NCBI RefSeq assembly: GCF_013342145.1 | Contig: NZ_JABUQZ010000001.1 | Location: 2,976,001 to 3,040,000, forward strand | Length of the DNA stretch: 64,000 nt | Direction: 5' to 3' | From: Haloterrigena gelatinilytica | GTDB taxonomy: Archaea > Halobacteriota > Halobacteria > Halobacteriales > Natrialbaceae | Shown here: positions 44,087-52,211 of the stretch, piece by piece | Position numbering within the stretch: the stretch's first letter is position 1 | How the letters are laid out: each line of letters opens with the position of its first letter | Program-made: the position numbers and the translations under genes | Notes under the pieces: model-generated | Database searches by the model: none | The model's input: the letters and a program-made list of their open reading frames with translations, nothing else | What the model was told of the DNA's origin: nothing

Positions 44087-44473
44087 CTACGCCGACTCCT
44101 CGAGCTCGTCTCGCTCGGCGCGCTCGATCGGATACCGCCGGCCGTCGGCGAGCTCCGCGAGCGCCTCGTCGCCGACCGACTCGACGTCGGCCAGCAGCCC
44201 CTCCTCGAACTCGGCGACGAGTTGGTAGGTCAGTTTACCGTCGTCGGTGACGCCCGCCGGGAGGACCTCCTCGCGAAGCCGCTCGGCGAGGGCGTCGCGC
44301 TCGTCCAGTCGCCCCTCGGCCTCGTCGAAGTGGTCGATCCCGCGGCCGACCGCGTGGTGAAACTCCACGAGCGCGCCGTGGGCCCGGCGCAGTTCCTCGA
44401 GGCCGCGTTCGATCTCCTCGAGAGCTACTCGCTCGTCCTCGGTCGCATCGTCCAGCGCAGTTCGGTCGCCCAT
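44087..44473 (-). CDS. Helical haloarchaeal protein of unknown function
   Basis: A 128-residue, acidic, nearly all-helical protein (ERVALEEIERGLEELRRAHG; DEAEGRLDERDALAERLREE). The pattern suggests a coiled coil. No catalytic motif. It stands between a membrane protein and an aldo/keto reductase, on the reverse strand like the latter. Confidence 0.65.
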   Translation of the reverse strand: MGDRTALDDATEDERVALEEIERGLEELRRAHGALVEFHHAVGRGIDHFDEAEGRLDERDALAERLREEVLPAGVTDDGKLTYQLVAEFEEGLLADVESVGDEALAELADGRRYPIERAERDELEESA

Positions 44474-44540
44474 ATCGGCTCTCGAACGTCCGCTCCGGTA
44501 GGCGTGGGGCCTGAACTGGACGGGCGGAAAACCCAGCGCT

Positions 44541-45401
44541 TCAGTCGGCCGCGTCGGTCAGTCGCTGCACCTCATCCTCGGACAGCGACAGCTGCGAGGC
44601 CGCGACGTTCGACTCGAGGTGGTCGGGATCGGACGTGCCCGGAATCGGCAGAATGACCTCCGAGCGCTCGAGGAGCCACGCCAGGGCGACCTGTCGGCGC
44701 GTCGCGTCGTGTTCGTCGGCGATCTCGTCTAAGAGGTCGCCGTGCTCGTCGACGTCGTCGCCGTTGATCGGCGCCCACGGGATGAAGCCGATCCCCTCCT
44801 CGGTACAGAGCTCGAGGGCGTCGGCGGCCCCGCGGTCGCCGACGTTGTACCGGTTCTGGACCGTCGCGATCTCGACCTGTTCGCGGGCCTGATCGATGTG
44901 TTCCGGCGAGACGTTGCTGAGCCCCACCTCGTCGACGAGCCCCTCGTCTTTGAGTTCGGCGAAGGCCGCCACGGAGTCCTCGAACGGCGTGTCGTCGTCG
45001 GGACGGTGGAACTGGTAGAGGTCGATGGTGTCCGTCTGTAGGCGATCGAGCGAGGTGAGCACCTGATTGCGGATGTAGTCGGGGTCGCCGTGGGCGATCC
45101 AGTCGCCCTCGCGGTTGCGCAGCAGACCGGCCTTGGTCGCGACCAGCACGTCGTCGCGGTCGCCGATCGCCTCGCCGATGAGCCGTTCGCTGACGGCCGG
45201 GCCGTAGGAGTCGGCCGTGTCGATGAGGTCGACGCCGCAGTCGACGGCGTGTCGGACGACCTCGCGTGCGGTGTCCTCGTCGTCCGGCGCGCCGATGATG
45301 TCCTCGCCGGTGATCCGCATCGCACCGAACCCGAGCCGGTGGACGGTTCTGTCGCCGATCTCGAACGTGTCGCTCTCGTTGGTGATCGTCTCGTCGCTCA
45401 T
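44541..45401 (-). CDS. Aldo/keto reductase
   Basis: A 286-residue (beta/alpha)8 NADPH oxidoreductase. The tetrad is seen as Asp/Tyr in LIDTADSYGPAVSERLIGEA, Lys in VLVATKAGLLRN, and His in IDLYQFHRPDDD. The cofactor region is LPIPGTSDPDHLESN. ATG 45401 (MSDETITNESDTFEIGDRTV) is the natural start; the longer frame upstream is basic and not conserved-looking. Substrate unknown. Confidence 0.9.
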   Translation of the reverse strand: MSDETITNESDTFEIGDRTVHRLGFGAMRITGEDIIGAPDDEDTAREVVRHAVDCGVDLIDTADSYGPAVSERLIGEAIGDRDDVLVATKAGLLRNREGDWIAHGDPDYIRNQVLTSLDRLQTDTIDLYQFHRPDDDTPFEDSVAAFAELKDEGLVDEVGLSNVSPEHIDQAREQVEIATVQNRYNVGDRGAADALELCTEEGIGFIPWAPINGDDVDEHGDLLDEIADEHDATRRQVALAWLLERSEVILPIPGTSDPDHLESNVAASQLSLSEDEVQRLTDAAD

Positions 45402-45616
45402 GGTCGTACCGACAGCGGCCCGCCTCTTGAGACGTTGGCTTGCCCGAACGGCATGCCGGTTCTGCGATCGCACGGAGTCTACTGGCCGCTCCACCTATTC
45501 CTATCGGCACGCGGGTTCGTCACTCCCGCTCGCCTTGCCTCTCCCCGACGTCGGACCGCTCGGGCAGCGGACATCGGCGGTACTAACGGCGAGTACGGCG
45601 GACGGCGACCGCGTCG

Positions 45617-46102
45617 TCAGCCGTACACGCGCTCCGCGAAGAGCAAGGCGACCAGGCCGAAGATGATGATCGTGTACGAGACCGCGGCGAAGAGGGCGTC
45701 CTGCGCGGTCGCGTACTCGTCCGTCCGGAAGATGATCGCCTTCCGGACCATCGCGATCACGCCGGTGTAGATGACGAGCCTGACGATCTGGCGGGTTTCG
45801 CTCTCCTGCGTGTAGGCGATGACCGTGTGATAGACTTCGACGATGATCAACAGCAAGAGGCCGGTATCGATGAACCCGATGACGACGAGCGGATCGGTGA
45901 TGGTCCGCGCTCGAATCGACTGCACGATCTGCAGCGTCAGGTCGATGACGCCGATCGCGAAGAGGATCGCGAACACCCAGGCCGCGATCAGTTCGACGAA
46001 CCGAATGAACCGATCCGCGGCCGCGGCGATCCGATCGGATCCGGCGACGGTTTCCGGACTGCTGCCCGGCGGGTCCGGTGGCTGGGAGTCGTCGTCGGCC
46101 AT
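45617..46102 (-). CDS. PsiE-family (phosphate-starvation-inducible) membrane protein
   Basis: A 161-residue protein with four hydrophobic helices (ELIAAWVFAILFAIGVIDLT; VIGFIDTGLLLLIIVEVYHT; a shorter third; AAVSYTIIIFGLVALLFAER) and the conserved RKAIIFRTDEYATAQ loop. This fits PsiE, of unknown exact function. ATG 46102 gives MADDDSQPPDPPGSS; in-frame starts further out (46135, 46240) extend into the promoter region. Confidence 0.82.
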   Translation of the reverse strand: MADDDSQPPDPPGSSPETVAGSDRIAAAADRFIRFVELIAAWVFAILFAIGVIDLTLQIVQSIRARTITDPLVVIGFIDTGLLLLIIVEVYHTVIAYTQESETRQIVRLVIYTGVIAMVRKAIIFRTDEYATAQDALFAAVSYTIIIFGLVALLFAERVYG

Positions 46103-46249
46103 GATGCGATCGAACCGTCGGTCCGTTCCGGACATCGACTCGAACGCGGATAAACGTTCGACGTCGCGCCCATCGGTCCGGTCGGCGGACGGCGTTCGAT
46201 CCGCAGGCGTCACGCGTGCAGTTATGGTTCCGCCGGTCATCGCGCCGGT

Positions 46250-46538
46250 ATGAGCGTCACTCGCGACGCGATCCTCGATTGCATCGGGACGATCCCCGAC
46301 CGCCCCGATCCGGCCGTCGAAACCGTTTCGACCACGGCCGCCGACGGGTTCGAGCGCCGACTCGTCGAGTACGACGTCGAACCGGGGAGCGAATCCGTGC
46401 GTACCTGCTCGTCCCCGACGACGTTAATGCCGATGACGAGCACCCCGGCGTCCTCGCCGTCCACCCTCATGCGGGTGAGTTTACCGTCGGTAAGTCCGAT
46501 CCGGCCGGGCTGAGCGAGACGGCCGCGTACCACTACAA
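46250..46538 (+). pseudogene. Truncated, frameshifted dienelactone-hydrolase-like gene
   Basis: ATG 46250 opens MSVTRDAILDCIGTIPDRPD and reads to about 46387. One lost base in the G run 46384-46387 shifts the frame, after which GERIRAYLLVPDDVNADDE, HPGVLAVHPHAGEFTVGKSD and GLSETAAYHY continue. That is the front of an alpha/beta hydrolase (dienelactone or acetyl-xylan esterase type), which normally goes on for another 200 residues with the nucleophile. The homology stops at about 46538, 90 bp before the tRNA-derived hairpin and the element edge. Confidence 0.65.
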
Positions 46539-46623
46539 TGATGATCAGGTCTCAGCCGAGGAATCACGGAGAAATTGCCATACAGCGCTACTGGCCTGCG
46601 AATGTAGACCGAGTAGAACCGGA

Positions 46624-46701
46624 TGCCGCCTCCCGGATTGTGAACTACGCCGGAGAACCTGCGCGAAGCGCAGAACCTCCGTCTAGTTCAAATCCATCCG
46701 G
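46624..46701 (-). repeat. tRNA-Phe tail hairpin (copy of tRNA 3' end plus inverted arm)
   Basis: On the tRNA strand, arm 1 is 46701-46677 and arm 2 is 46655-46633; they pair over about 20 positions with mismatches. The loop 46676-46656 itself folds (CTGCGC-GAA-GCGCAG). Arm 2 runs into 46645-46624, a copy of the tRNA-Phe 3' end with a small insertion. It follows the tRNA-Phe pseudogene at 46758-46834 in the same order as at Gly, His and Val. Confidence 0.65.
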
Positions 46702-46712
46702 ATCGCCTTCTG

Positions 46713-46750
46713 GATTCTAACGTGGCTCGCTACGCTCGCCGGTTAGAATC
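46713..46750. repeat. Perfect 9-bp stem hairpin between two tRNA-Phe-derived sequences
   Basis: GATTCTAAC (46713-46721) pairs with GTTAGAATC (46742-46750). The loop contains GCTCGCTACGCTCGC, itself able to fold. It lies directly beside the left element boundary. Confidence 0.6.
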
Positions 46751-46757
46751 ACAGAAG

Positions 46758-46834
46758 TGCCGCCTCCCGGATTTGAACGCGGGAGACGGCATCGACTTCG
46801 TCGCGTAGCTTTCCCCGTACTGTGCTACGGCGGC
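46758..46834 (-). pseudogene. Degenerate tRNA-Phe at the left element boundary (att copy)
   Basis: On the reverse strand the 5' end reads GCCGCCGTAGCACAG, against GCCGCCTTAGCTCAG in the intact tRNA-Phe. GACGAAGTC keeps the GAA of the anticodon, and the 3' end 46778-46758 is identical over 21 bp to that of tRNA-Phe (59427-59407). The T stem and anticodon stem no longer pair properly, so it is not a working tRNA. It is one of the two direct repeats that bound the element. Confidence 0.7.
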
Positions 46835-46876
46835 GCACCTGAACCTCGGGGTGAGTCGGGCGTTTCGGTGGTTAAA

Positions 46877-47899
46877 ATGAACACGGACGAACTGCAACCT
46901 ATCACCCCGGAACGTGCGAAGGAAATGTACCTCGAAGCACGCAAGCATGAGGTATCCCAATCGACTCTCGACGGCTACCACTACCGGCTCAAACACTTCA
47001 TCAGGTGGTGTAACGAGGTCGCGGACATCGACAACATGAACGATCTTACGGGGCGCAAACTCCAAGCGTTCCGGACGTGGCGTCGGGACGACGGTGATCT
47101 CAAGCCGGTCACCTTGGAAGGGAATCTCGACGCACTACGGGTCTTCATCCGATGGTGTGAATCGATCGACGCTGTCCATCAGGGACTCCATGAGAAGATC
47201 ATCATGCCGAAGCTCTCGAAGGAAGACGAGCAAAGCGAGAGTATCCTCGAACTGGAAGAGGCTGAAGCGGTGTTGGAGTACCTTCGCCAGTTCGAGTATG
47301 CCACCCGCGAACATGTCATCATCGAAGTCCTCTGGCACACCGGGATGCGACTCGGAGCCTTCAACTCGATTGATCTGGGGGACTACGATTCGGAGCGCGA
47401 AACGTTGGAGATTCGCCACCGTCCGGAAACGGGAACTGCCCTCAAGAACGGAAAGGAAGGGGAGCGGTTAGTCGCGCTTAGTTCGACTATGTGTAGCGCC
47501 TTGGACGCATATATCGAACACAACCGCCACGATGTGCGAGACGATGCTGGACGGGAGCCGCTATTGACGAGTCGTTACGGACGCATAGCAGGGTCGTGTA
47601 TCCGTGACGCCGTTTACAAGGTTACCCGCCCTTGCTATTACACCAACCAGTGTCCACTTGGCCGCGACATCGACACCTGCGAGGGGACACACTACGACGG
47701 GTACAGCAAGTGCCCCAGTAGCGTCTCACCGCATGCTATCCGGCGCGGAAGTATCACACATCATCTTTCCGAGGACGTTCCTGAAAAGGTCGTGAGCGAT
47801 CGTATGAACGTCGGACCGGACGTCCTCGACAAGCACTATGATAAGCGAACGAAAGAGCAAAAGGTCGAACAACGCCGGGGGTATCTCGGGAATATCTGA
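46877..47899 (+). CDS. Tyrosine-type site-specific integrase
   Basis: A 340-residue recombinase. A SAM-like N-terminal core-binding domain (about 10-105; VSQSTLDGYHYRLKHFIRWC) precedes a catalytic domain with Arg158 in HTGMRLGAF, His286 and Arg289 in PHAIRRGSI, and the nucleophile Tyr321 in LDKHYDKR. Four cysteines (about 253, 259, 268, 279) form an insert before the HxxR box, probably a zinc site. ATG 46877 is used; the longer frame upstream runs through the tRNA-like sequence. It lies 43 bp from the left att copy and should catalyse integration and excision of this element. Confidence 0.93.
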   Translation: MNTDELQPITPERAKEMYLEARKHEVSQSTLDGYHYRLKHFIRWCNEVADIDNMNDLTGRKLQAFRTWRRDDGDLKPVTLEGNLDALRVFIRWCESIDAVHQGLHEKIIMPKLSKEDEQSESILELEEAEAVLEYLRQFEYATREHVIIEVLWHTGMRLGAFNSIDLGDYDSERETLEIRHRPETGTALKNGKEGERLVALSSTMCSALDAYIEHNRHDVRDDAGREPLLTSRYGRIAGSCIRDAVYKVTRPCYYTNQCPLGRDIDTCEGTHYDGYSKCPSSVSPHAIRRGSITHHLSEDVPEKVVSDRMNVGPDVLDKHYDKRTKEQKVEQRRGYLGNI

Positions 47900-47906
47900 A
47901 CGCTGG

Positions 47907-48755
47907 TTAGTCAAAGGATTCGAAGGTTCCCTGATAGCTATCATCATCAGCTAAGTCCTTGATAGCCCGTTGACAGCGGTCCATGAAAGCATCACTCGTA
48001 TTAACAAAATATTGCCTGTCGCTATCTTCTAATTTTCTCATATGTCTATTTCCATTCTTAGCTGCGAATTCTGAAAGAGCGACATCGATTTTATCAATTA
48101 TCTCTTGTTTTTCTGATCCACTTAGATCGTTCCAAAAATCCTCATAGATTTTTTCAGCAATATGGTAGGCGTCAGTCGTTGCACCGCCCTCAAATGTTTC
48201 AGAACAAAGCTTTTGATAAACCTTCTCTGCTACTAACGCCGGGTGATCGTCTCCAAGAATAGGAATAAAATGGCTTGGGAAGTAATCTATCGTAGATGAA
48301 GATACCTGGCGATCAAGAGCAGTATCGTCAAAGGTATTGATCTTCTCCAGTGTTTTGGTGTGTTTATCGTAAAGAAGCGCTGGGGAGTCGATATCCAGAT
48401 CATCTACATCCGACTCGATATCATCCAGACCAAAATACACTATCTGATGTCCCATACCCCCATTGGTAACAGCATGGCTAAATTCGGTTCTTAGGTTATC
48501 GAGATCGATATCATCTAACTTGGAAACAGTGGAATTCGTCAGTTCTTCTGGCTCACATTCAAAAACGAGAACGTATCGTTGGGACGCAAATATGATATCC
48601 GTCTTCACTCGATCACCGTTTGCGTTTAGAAACGAAGGGGAAATATTCTCTTCCTCGTATCCAGCATCTTTCAGGAATGAGGGATAATCAACTACTCCAT
48701 TAGCAAATCCAATAGCCATATTAATCAAACGCGTGCGGTCAGACAATGATACCAT
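47907..48755 (-). CDS. Uncharacterised protein A of a two-gene cassette (possible nuclease fold)
   Basis: A 282-residue AT-rich gene of unknown family. Residues 50-72 read GDRVKTDIIFASQRYVLVFE then CE; a hydrophobic strand with Asp at its start and an acidic pair at the end of the next strand is reminiscent of a PD-(D/E)xK core, but the expected Lys is absent and I do not claim a nuclease. The rest is mixed alpha/beta with acidic residues (SYQGTFESFD end). It overlaps the upstream gene by 17 bp, so the two are translated together. It converges with the integrase, 7 bp from its stop. Confidence 0.7.
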   Translation of the reverse strand: MVSLSDRTRLINMAIGFANGVVDYPSFLKDAGYEEENISPSFLNANGDRVKTDIIFASQRYVLVFECEPEELTNSTVSKLDDIDLDNLRTEFSHAVTNGGMGHQIVYFGLDDIESDVDDLDIDSPALLYDKHTKTLEKINTFDDTALDRQVSSSTIDYFPSHFIPILGDDHPALVAEKVYQKLCSETFEGGATTDAYHIAEKIYEDFWNDLSGSEKQEIIDKIDVALSEFAAKNGNRHMRKLEDSDRQYFVNTSDAFMDRCQRAIKDLADDDSYQGTFESFD

Positions 48756-49860
48756 GATCTATACCTACCAATTCTGCTCTGGAATCAAAATAGTGTTGGA
48801 TAATGGAATATAGTCGGAGAACTACGTTCCCGCAACTGCCCTCGGGAAGGTAGACTCGGATCCATTCAGAGCTAACTTCCAGATTGACTTCATCACCAGT
48901 ATGTTGGTCTACACCGGACACTCGATAGTAATCATCACCGATCTTATTATATACACCCCACAATCTGAACGGCTTTTTCGAGGTGAGTATTGTATCAAAG
49001 AAGTCCTCAAAATCAGTTATCTCGCGGTCTAAATTGATGGTCAAGGGGCTTCCACTGATTTTTGAACTGGATTCTCCCGTACCACGCGAGATACTATACT
49101 CTTCTTCAATGATCTGTAGAAGTTCATGATATCGCTCCTTCACTATATTTAATTGATAAAAGTGACCGTCTACTGAATCGCCTCTTGCTGTGAATTTACC
49201 CTGGTTAGTGATATCTTCTAAAACTACTTCTCCATCACCAACTTCGCGGCGAATTCCAATATTTGAGAGCGATGTAGATGAACCAATAGTTTCGTCGTCC
49301 GATAATTTGTCTAATACTTCTTGAGCTGTTCCACCCCACAAACGCATCGACATTCCGGATATTTGTCCGCTTGAACTGTTATTCCCAAGATTCCCAAATT
49401 CGTCTTCAAACTTGAGGGAAAAGCTTCGGAAATTATTCTCTTCCCCAAGTGTTCTTAAAAATTGGTTTGATAGCCATGGGAAGTCCAATTTGGTATATCG
49501 TGGGAAAACGACCTTCTCAATGAATCTGTCACTAACTCTCGATTTAGCAAGTGTATGTATCGACCAAAAGCGGTCATCTAATTTGTCCAGATAAAACCTC
49601 TCCGTGCTTTCCGAGCCGTTTCTAACTTTGAGGTTCACAAACCCCTTATCCTCGGTAGGGACTGTCTCAACAGAATACTTATCTGTACCTACAATGTTCG
49701 ATGAAAAATCATCTCGGTCTGATTCGATCAGGTACGACTTTAGATAGGTTTTGTCCTCATCCAATCGTTGGTCTTCCCGAATATCCTCATAAGATGCCGC
49801 CATTCGGTTCTGAAGGACTTCCTTCAGTTCCTTCCGCGAGTTGATGACGGCAGTGGCCAT
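48739..49860 (-). CDS. Uncharacterised protein B of the two-gene cassette
   Basis: A 373-residue protein from ATG 49860 (MATAVINSRKELKEVLQNRM). It has a central region with DDRFWSIHTLAKSRVSDRFI and YTKLDFPWLSNQFLRTLGEE, then SGMSMRLWGGTAQEVLDKLS, and a C-terminal part ending LYSIIQHYFDSRAELVGIDH. It is soluble with no signal peptide. I do not recognise it; the RFW...IHT pattern recalls uncharacterised proteins in archaeal defence or mobile regions. It shares a divergent promoter region of 128 bp with the pentapeptide-channel gene. Confidence 0.65.
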   Translation of the reverse strand: MATAVINSRKELKEVLQNRMAASYEDIREDQRLDEDKTYLKSYLIESDRDDFSSNIVGTDKYSVETVPTEDKGFVNLKVRNGSESTERFYLDKLDDRFWSIHTLAKSRVSDRFIEKVVFPRYTKLDFPWLSNQFLRTLGEENNFRSFSLKFEDEFGNLGNNSSSGQISGMSMRLWGGTAQEVLDKLSDDETIGSSTSLSNIGIRREVGDGEVVLEDITNQGKFTARGDSVDGHFYQLNIVKERYHELLQIIEEEYSISRGTGESSSKISGSPLTINLDREITDFEDFFDTILTSKKPFRLWGVYNKIGDDYYRVSGVDQHTGDEVNLEVSSEWIRVYLPEGSCGNVVLRLYSIIQHYFDSRAELVGIDHGIIV

Positions 49861-49987
49861 TATAGGCACTATTTCAATCGCACAGACATAAGGATTCATG
49901 GTTTGCAGCGAAAGTGAAACTGAGGGTAGGAAATAGAGAGGTCCAAGTGAGAAAGAAATTTTGATATGACAGTATTAGCAATAGTGA

Positions 49988-51532
49988 GTGAACTTGAATA
50001 GTAATCCTGTTCCAGAAGATCGGTGCGGGGTTGAATTTGAATGGAATGACGATGTAGTTCTAACCTCTGCGGATATTGAAGTAGTTGAGGGGGAGGTCAC
50101 CGGAGTTGATTTTGATGATTTCGCAATACGTAACCAATCTTGTCATAGAAAAACAGCTCCAAGCAAAGATCGGTGTAAATGGCATTCTCGATCTTACTCG
50201 GAAATAGAGTCGGAACTTCTTCAGAAAGAAGAGGAGTGGGTAGATGGTATAATACCAGGGGTTCGATTCAATAATATAACTGAAACTGATCTTTCTGAAT
50301 TCGTGCTTCCCTTTAGTCGATTCGAAGGAAACATTAATAATATTGATTTCAGTAGATCGGTCTTAGCATATTCTGATTTCTCAGGAGCAACAATAGAGGG
50401 TGTAAACTTCACAGAAAGCCATTTAGAAGAATCGCTGTTCATTGAATCAAAGATAGATCTAAACCGTGACTGGGGAAACCGAACCCAATTCCGGGAGTGC
50501 ATGCTTAATGGGGTGAATTTTTCAGGAGCAAGCTTCAATGAGCCAGTTTTCTCCGGATCTGAACTTGATGTGAATACGACCTTCGATGACGACCAAAAGC
50601 TTTCCGGCGCAGACTTCAGTGGTTGCGATTTAAGCGATACAGACTTTTCTAATACGGTAATCCGGAAGTGCGATTTCAAAAACACCAATCTCAATGACGC
50701 GGATTTCTCCAAAGCCACTTTAGACAAATCATCATTCATCAATGCAAATTGTTTGGGTGCAGTGTTTAGAGAGGCATATCTGGAAGGTGCAAAGATGGAT
50801 AGTGCCAATCTTAAATCAGCTAATTTCGAAAAAGCAGAGATAGATTCAGTTGATTTTTCTGATAGCCAAATCAATCATCAGACAGAGTTTGGGACAAAGA
50901 CGATATACGAGATTAAGAAAGAATCAGAGACATCCTTTGAAAAAGAGGCGGGTCGTAGCCTAAAGGCAATTTGGTCCTATCGGGCCCTACAGAGGTTGTA
51001 TCGAGAGAATGCATTGCTGGAAGGTGCCAGTCATTTTTATAAGAAGGAAAAAGACCTAAGGCGAAGACAGCATCGACGGGAAATCACTGGTGATGTGAAC
51101 AGAAATGTTCTAAATGAATACCCACCACAAAGCGCTATCCCATACCGCGTAGGAATCATATTCAATTATATTAAAGCAGAAGCATCCAGGCTTTCAATTC
51201 GGTATGGTGAAAGTCCATTTCAATTAATCCTCTTTTCTGGAGCTATAGTCTTTTTATTCGGGATCTTCTATCCGGTATTCGGGATTAAGTCTGATGAGGG
51301 AATAATAAGATATTCCCTTTCCACAAGTAACAGCGGTACATATAATATAATACAGCAGCTATCGTATTTCGCTGATATCCTTCATTTTAGCTTCTTCACC
51401 TTTGCCCGAACAGGAATAAGAGAAGCACAGCCAGTCGGATTTAGTCAATTTCTTGCAGCTGTTCAATCAGTAGCTGGAGCGATTGTTATTGCGTTAGCGG
51501 TATTCGTGTTAACTCGCCGGGCAACTTCGTAA
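49988..51532 (+). CDS. Pentapeptide-repeat protein with C-terminal channel-like membrane domain
   Basis: A 514-residue protein starting at GTG 49988. Residues 25-70 carry Cys/His (NQSCHRKTAPSKDRCKWHSR), possibly a zinc-binding part. From about 85 to 300 there are many A(D/N)(L/F)xx pentapeptides (GADFSGCDLSDTDFSNTVIR, ADFSKATLDKSSFINANCLG), folding as a right-handed beta helix. A charged helical linker follows. Then two membrane helices (about 405-427 and 485-510) flank FHFSFFTFARTGIREAQPVG, which lines up with the pore-loop segment of two-helix ion channels but lacks the GYGD filter. It may be a membrane effector; this is inference. Confidence 0.75.
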   Translation: MNLNSNPVPEDRCGVEFEWNDDVVLTSADIEVVEGEVTGVDFDDFAIRNQSCHRKTAPSKDRCKWHSRSYSEIESELLQKEEEWVDGIIPGVRFNNITETDLSEFVLPFSRFEGNINNIDFSRSVLAYSDFSGATIEGVNFTESHLEESLFIESKIDLNRDWGNRTQFRECMLNGVNFSGASFNEPVFSGSELDVNTTFDDDQKLSGADFSGCDLSDTDFSNTVIRKCDFKNTNLNDADFSKATLDKSSFINANCLGAVFREAYLEGAKMDSANLKSANFEKAEIDSVDFSDSQINHQTEFGTKTIYEIKKESETSFEKEAGRSLKAIWSYRALQRLYRENALLEGASHFYKKEKDLRRRQHRREITGDVNRNVLNEYPPQSAIPYRVGIIFNYIKAEASRLSIRYGESPFQLILFSGAIVFLFGIFYPVFGIKSDEGIIRYSLSTSNSGTYNIIQQLSYFADILHFSFFTFARTGIREAQPVGFSQFLAAVQSVAGAIVIALAVFVLTRRATS

Positions 51533-51648
51533 AAGAGGTAGATATACGAACTCTCTCCTTAATCATCCCCATCAACGTAGGTATATTTAGAGAGTCTAAC
51601 ATAGGGGGCGGGGAAAGAATGTTGGCGATACGGAATCAATAGGTATTC

Positions 51649-51798
51649 ATGGTCGAAAAACCAGACTTGAGCGACGTCAAGCTTCCTGAAGACGAAGATG
51701 ACGTGGTGGATATGGTGGCAGAAACTCATGGCCAGGAGTGGGCCGAAGAGCATCGTGAATTGTTGGTGGCTCAAGCCGAATTGATTGGAGACTTGTGA
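51649..51798 (+). CDS. Small acidic protein, 49 residues
   Basis: ATG 51649 encodes MVEKPDLSDVKLPEDEDDVV and continues to ELLVAQAELIGDL. It is acidic with a helical C-terminal half containing EEHRELLVAQAEL. Haloarchaeal composition inside an AT-rich element supports it as a real gene. Similar short proteins accompany integrated haloarchaeal elements (recollection). Function unknown. Confidence 0.55.
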   Translation: MVEKPDLSDVKLPEDEDDVVDMVAETHGQEWAEEHRELLVAQAELIGDL

Positions 51799-52159
51799 TT
51801 GAAAGAGCCTATTTGCTTATCGGTTAGCTTATAAAGTATTAAAACACGGGGCAAACATCACGGAACAGAATTCCGGAATAGAACTTCTATAGAAGAACCC
51901 CGAGAGGGAGAGCGAGGCTCCGAGAAAAGATCGGTCACCCAAGAGTCTATCCTGTTCCGATGGGATCGATCGTTCGAAACGGGTCCCATGTTGGGGTTTC
52001 CATTCCAGATGGCCTATCAATCCTTGACCCCGGTTTTACCCTATTTTGGGGGTCCTTTTGAACTGCGAGATACACGCAAAGAGTGTTAAACCAATTTTAG
52101 GAATTCGGGATTATACTCTTATATTAATTATATTATTTGGGAGTGGTGCGAGATTTCAG
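51799..52159. other. AT-rich intergenic region, possible plasmid control region
   Basis: No ORF is convincing. It contains short inverted repeats near 51870-51900 and 51960-52010 and an AT tract TTATATTAATTATATTATTT at about 52120. The position beside the replication-type gene would suit an origin or control region, but no iteron array or known ORB repeat is seen. Confidence 0.4.
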
Positions 52160-52206
52160 CCTCAATGTCTCTTACCATATTACTATTGCTGTAAGAGGCA
52201 TTGAGG
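52160..52206 (-). terminator. Long hairpin just past the helicase-like gene
   Basis: Arms 52160-52175 and 52191-52206 pair over 16 bp with one mismatch (CCTCAATG core) around a 15-nt loop. It starts 5 bp beyond the stop of the reverse-strand gene at 52212, where a transcript end is expected. It could also be a replication or mobility structure. Confidence 0.5.
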
Positions 52207-52211
52207 TTGAG

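Noticed and set aside
46758-46834. The left tRNA-Phe-like sequence as a functional tRNA
   Set aside because: T stem and anticodon stem are mispaired, although the acceptor is mostly kept.
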